Assembly (NCBI RefSeq): GCF_025822605.1
Contig: NZ_JACKTY010000052.1
Coordinates: 1-64,000 of the forward strand
Direction: 5' to 3'
DNA: 64,000 nucleotides
Source of the DNA: Mycolicibacterium komossense
Lineage (GTDB): Bacteria; Actinomycetota; Actinomycetes; Mycobacteriales; Mycobacteriaceae
Shown: positions 62,990-64,000 of the stretch, piece by piece
Numbering within the stretch: the first letter of the stretch is position 1
Layout of the letters: every line of letters starts with the position of its first letter
Position numbers and translations under genes: made by a program
The notes under the pieces: generated by a model
The model's input: the letters and a program-made list of their open reading frames with translations, nothing else
What the model was told of the DNA's origin: nothing
The model's database searches: none

Positions 62990-63901
62990 TCAGCCCTGTA
63001 TCCCGGCGTCCCGGTCGGAGATCGTCGCCAGTGCCGACCAGTCGAGTTCGCTGCCGCCGGAGGCCAGTAGCGCCAGGAAGCGGTCGCGAAGCAGGCTGGC
63101 GACCGGCAGTGGGACCTCGAGACCGTCACCGGCTTCGAGAACCAGTCGGATGTCTTTGAGGCCGAGCCGGGCGGCGAACCCCGCCGGCTCGAACGCGCCG
63201 TTGGCGATCAGCCTGCCGTAGGTCGAATAGACGGGCGCCCCGAACAGCGTCGAAGTCAGGATGTCCAGGTACTGGTGTTTGTCCACCCCACCCTTGTGTA
63301 CCAACGCCATTGCCTCGCCGAGGGATTCGATGACAGAGCCGATCATGAAGTTCCCGCTGAGCTTGACCAGGTTGGCCGCCTCGGGATGATCGGACACCGT
63401 GAAGGTCTGCTGGCCGATCGCGTCGAAGAGTGGGGCGACGCGTTCGAGGGTGCTGCCGGCCCCCGCAGCCACGACGAACAATTTCGCGGCCGCGGCTGCT
63501 TCCGGTCGGCCGAAGACCGGAGCCGAGACGAACAGCTGACCCGCATCGGCGTGCGCCCTGGCCAGCTGCTTGGCCAGGGCAACGCTGATCGTGCTCGACG
63601 AGATGTGCACAGCGCCGGGCGCCAGGGAGTCCACGATTCCGCCGGCGAGGTCCACATCGCCGAATGCCACGTGCTGCACCGCGGCATCGTCGGCCAACAT
63701 GGTGAACACCACGTCACCGGTGCAGGCGGCAGCGACCGTGTCGGCCGCGGCCGCACCCAGAGCGACCAGCGCGTCGACCTTGGGACGCGATCGGTTGTAC
63801 ACCGTCACCTCATGGCCGGCTTTGAGCAGGTTGGCGGCCATCCCCGCGCCCATGTTTCCGAGTCCGATGAATCCGATTCTCACCCTGTCCACGCACTCCA
63901 T
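62990..63901 (-). CDS. NAD(P)-dependent beta-hydroxyacid dehydrogenase
   Basis: A 303-residue member of the 3-hydroxyisobutyrate/6-phosphogluconate dehydrogenase superfamily: RIGFIGLGNMGAGMAANLLK (about 7-26), substrate-binding ISSSTISVALAK, and the catalytic-lysine segment NLVKLSGNFMIGSVIE (about 177-192). The substrate is probably a 3-hydroxyacid; valine or tartronate routes are possible. Several starts (63901, 63892, 63883) fit. It faces the SDR gene. Confidence 0.85.
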   Translation of the reverse strand: MECVDRVRIGFIGLGNMGAGMAANLLKAGHEVTVYNRSRPKVDALVALGAAAADTVAAACTGDVVFTMLADDAAVQHVAFGDVDLAGGIVDSLAPGAVHISSSTISVALAKQLARAHADAGQLFVSAPVFGRPEAAAAAKLFVVAAGAGSTLERVAPLFDAIGQQTFTVSDHPEAANLVKLSGNFMIGSVIESLGEAMALVHKGGVDKHQYLDILTSTLFGAPVYSTYGRLIANGAFEPAGFAARLGLKDIRLVLEAGDGLEVPLPVASLLRDRFLALLASGGSELDWSALATISDRDAGIQG

Positions 63902-63949
63902 CTTTACGCCGGCTTCTTAAGAGCGAATCTCGGCCGGTATGAAGGACGG

Positions 63950-64000
63950 ATGACGTTCTCGACGGCGCTGCTGCGGGTGGGCAACGACACCGGTATCGAA
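63950..64000 (+). CDS. start of a YdeI/DUF1905-like gene (cut by window end)
   Basis: ATG 63950 with GAAGGA upstream starts MTFSTALLRVGNDTGIE. This N-terminus is reminiscent of DUF1905/YdeI-type proteins, whose first residues often read like this. Only 17 residues are visible, so the call is tentative. Confidence 0.45.
   Translation, partial: MTFSTALLRVGNDTGIE

Overview
The window is high-GC actinobacterial DNA from a mycobacterium, most likely a pigmented, rapidly growing species (Mycolicibacterium-type). The mycobacterial markers are a complete mce4 sterol-import operon, the kshA/cyp142/fadD19/ltp3-ltp4 sterol side-chain genes, otsA, and ten sites that match the KstR operator (TnnAACnnGTTnnA). 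Gene order from about 5 to 59.5 kb follows the M. tuberculosis Rv3531c-to-Rv3489 segment in reverse orientation. That comparison rests on recalled gene order and protein lengths, not on an alignment.

Layout. (1) 0.1-4 kb: a two-gene metal/permease-type pair, then a RecQ-family helicase with a C-terminal phosphoribosyltransferase-like motif, preceded by a KstR box. (2) 4-8.2 kb: an IclR regulator divergent from a DUF1214 protein, an SDR and a sulfotransferase-like protein, with a KstR box between. (3) 8.3-17.2 kb: a complete carotenoid island (idi facing crtE-crtI-crtB-crtYc-crtYd-crtU, plus an mmpL gene), predicted to make beta-carotene and aromatic isorenieratene-type pigment; it sits inside the steroid region. 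(4) 17.3-24.4 kb: kshA, a lipoprotein, a KSI-like protein, an LLM flavoprotein, ltp3, ltp4 and a DUF35 protein, all on the minus strand. (5) 24.4-32.2 kb: an LLM flavoprotein, an acetoacetate-decarboxylase-like protein, cyp142, a DUF559 protein, echA19, fadD19 and a nitronate-monooxygenase-like protein. (6) 32.2-41.4 kb: a variable stretch with a TPR membrane protein plus AAA+ ATPase pair, an ilvX-like TPP enzyme, an AraC regulator, a second kshA with a KstD-like flavoprotein, and an Ala-rich secreted protein next to a 570-base gene-poor, AT-rich gap. (7) 41.9-47.1 kb: fadD17-fadE27-fadE26 divergent from fdxD-hsd4A. (8) 47.1-57.8 kb: mce4 (yrbE4AB, mce4A-F, mas4AB). (9) 57.8-64 kb: otsA with a 54-residue partner gene, three tandem small secreted paralogs, an enoyl-CoA hydratase, a KstR-boxed SDR, a beta-hydroxyacid dehydrogenase and the start of a YdeI/DUF1905-like gene.

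How the genes work together: Mce4 imports sterol; FadD17/FadD19 activate side-chain acids to CoA esters; FadE26/27, EchA19, Hsd4A and Ltp3/Ltp4 with DUF35 shorten the side chain; Cyp142 oxidises the terminal carbon; KshA opens the ring system together with KstD-type enzymes. KstR boxes in divergent promoters tie these units together.

Most notable observations: a short repeat encoding overlapping 'SEDRSE' mini-ORFs that bridge neighbouring genes at two loci; a KstR box in front of a RecQ-PRTase fusion; an apparent CTG start codon for mce4C; and a carotenoid operon embedded in the sterol cluster. No rRNA, tRNA, CRISPR array or intact insertion sequence was seen.
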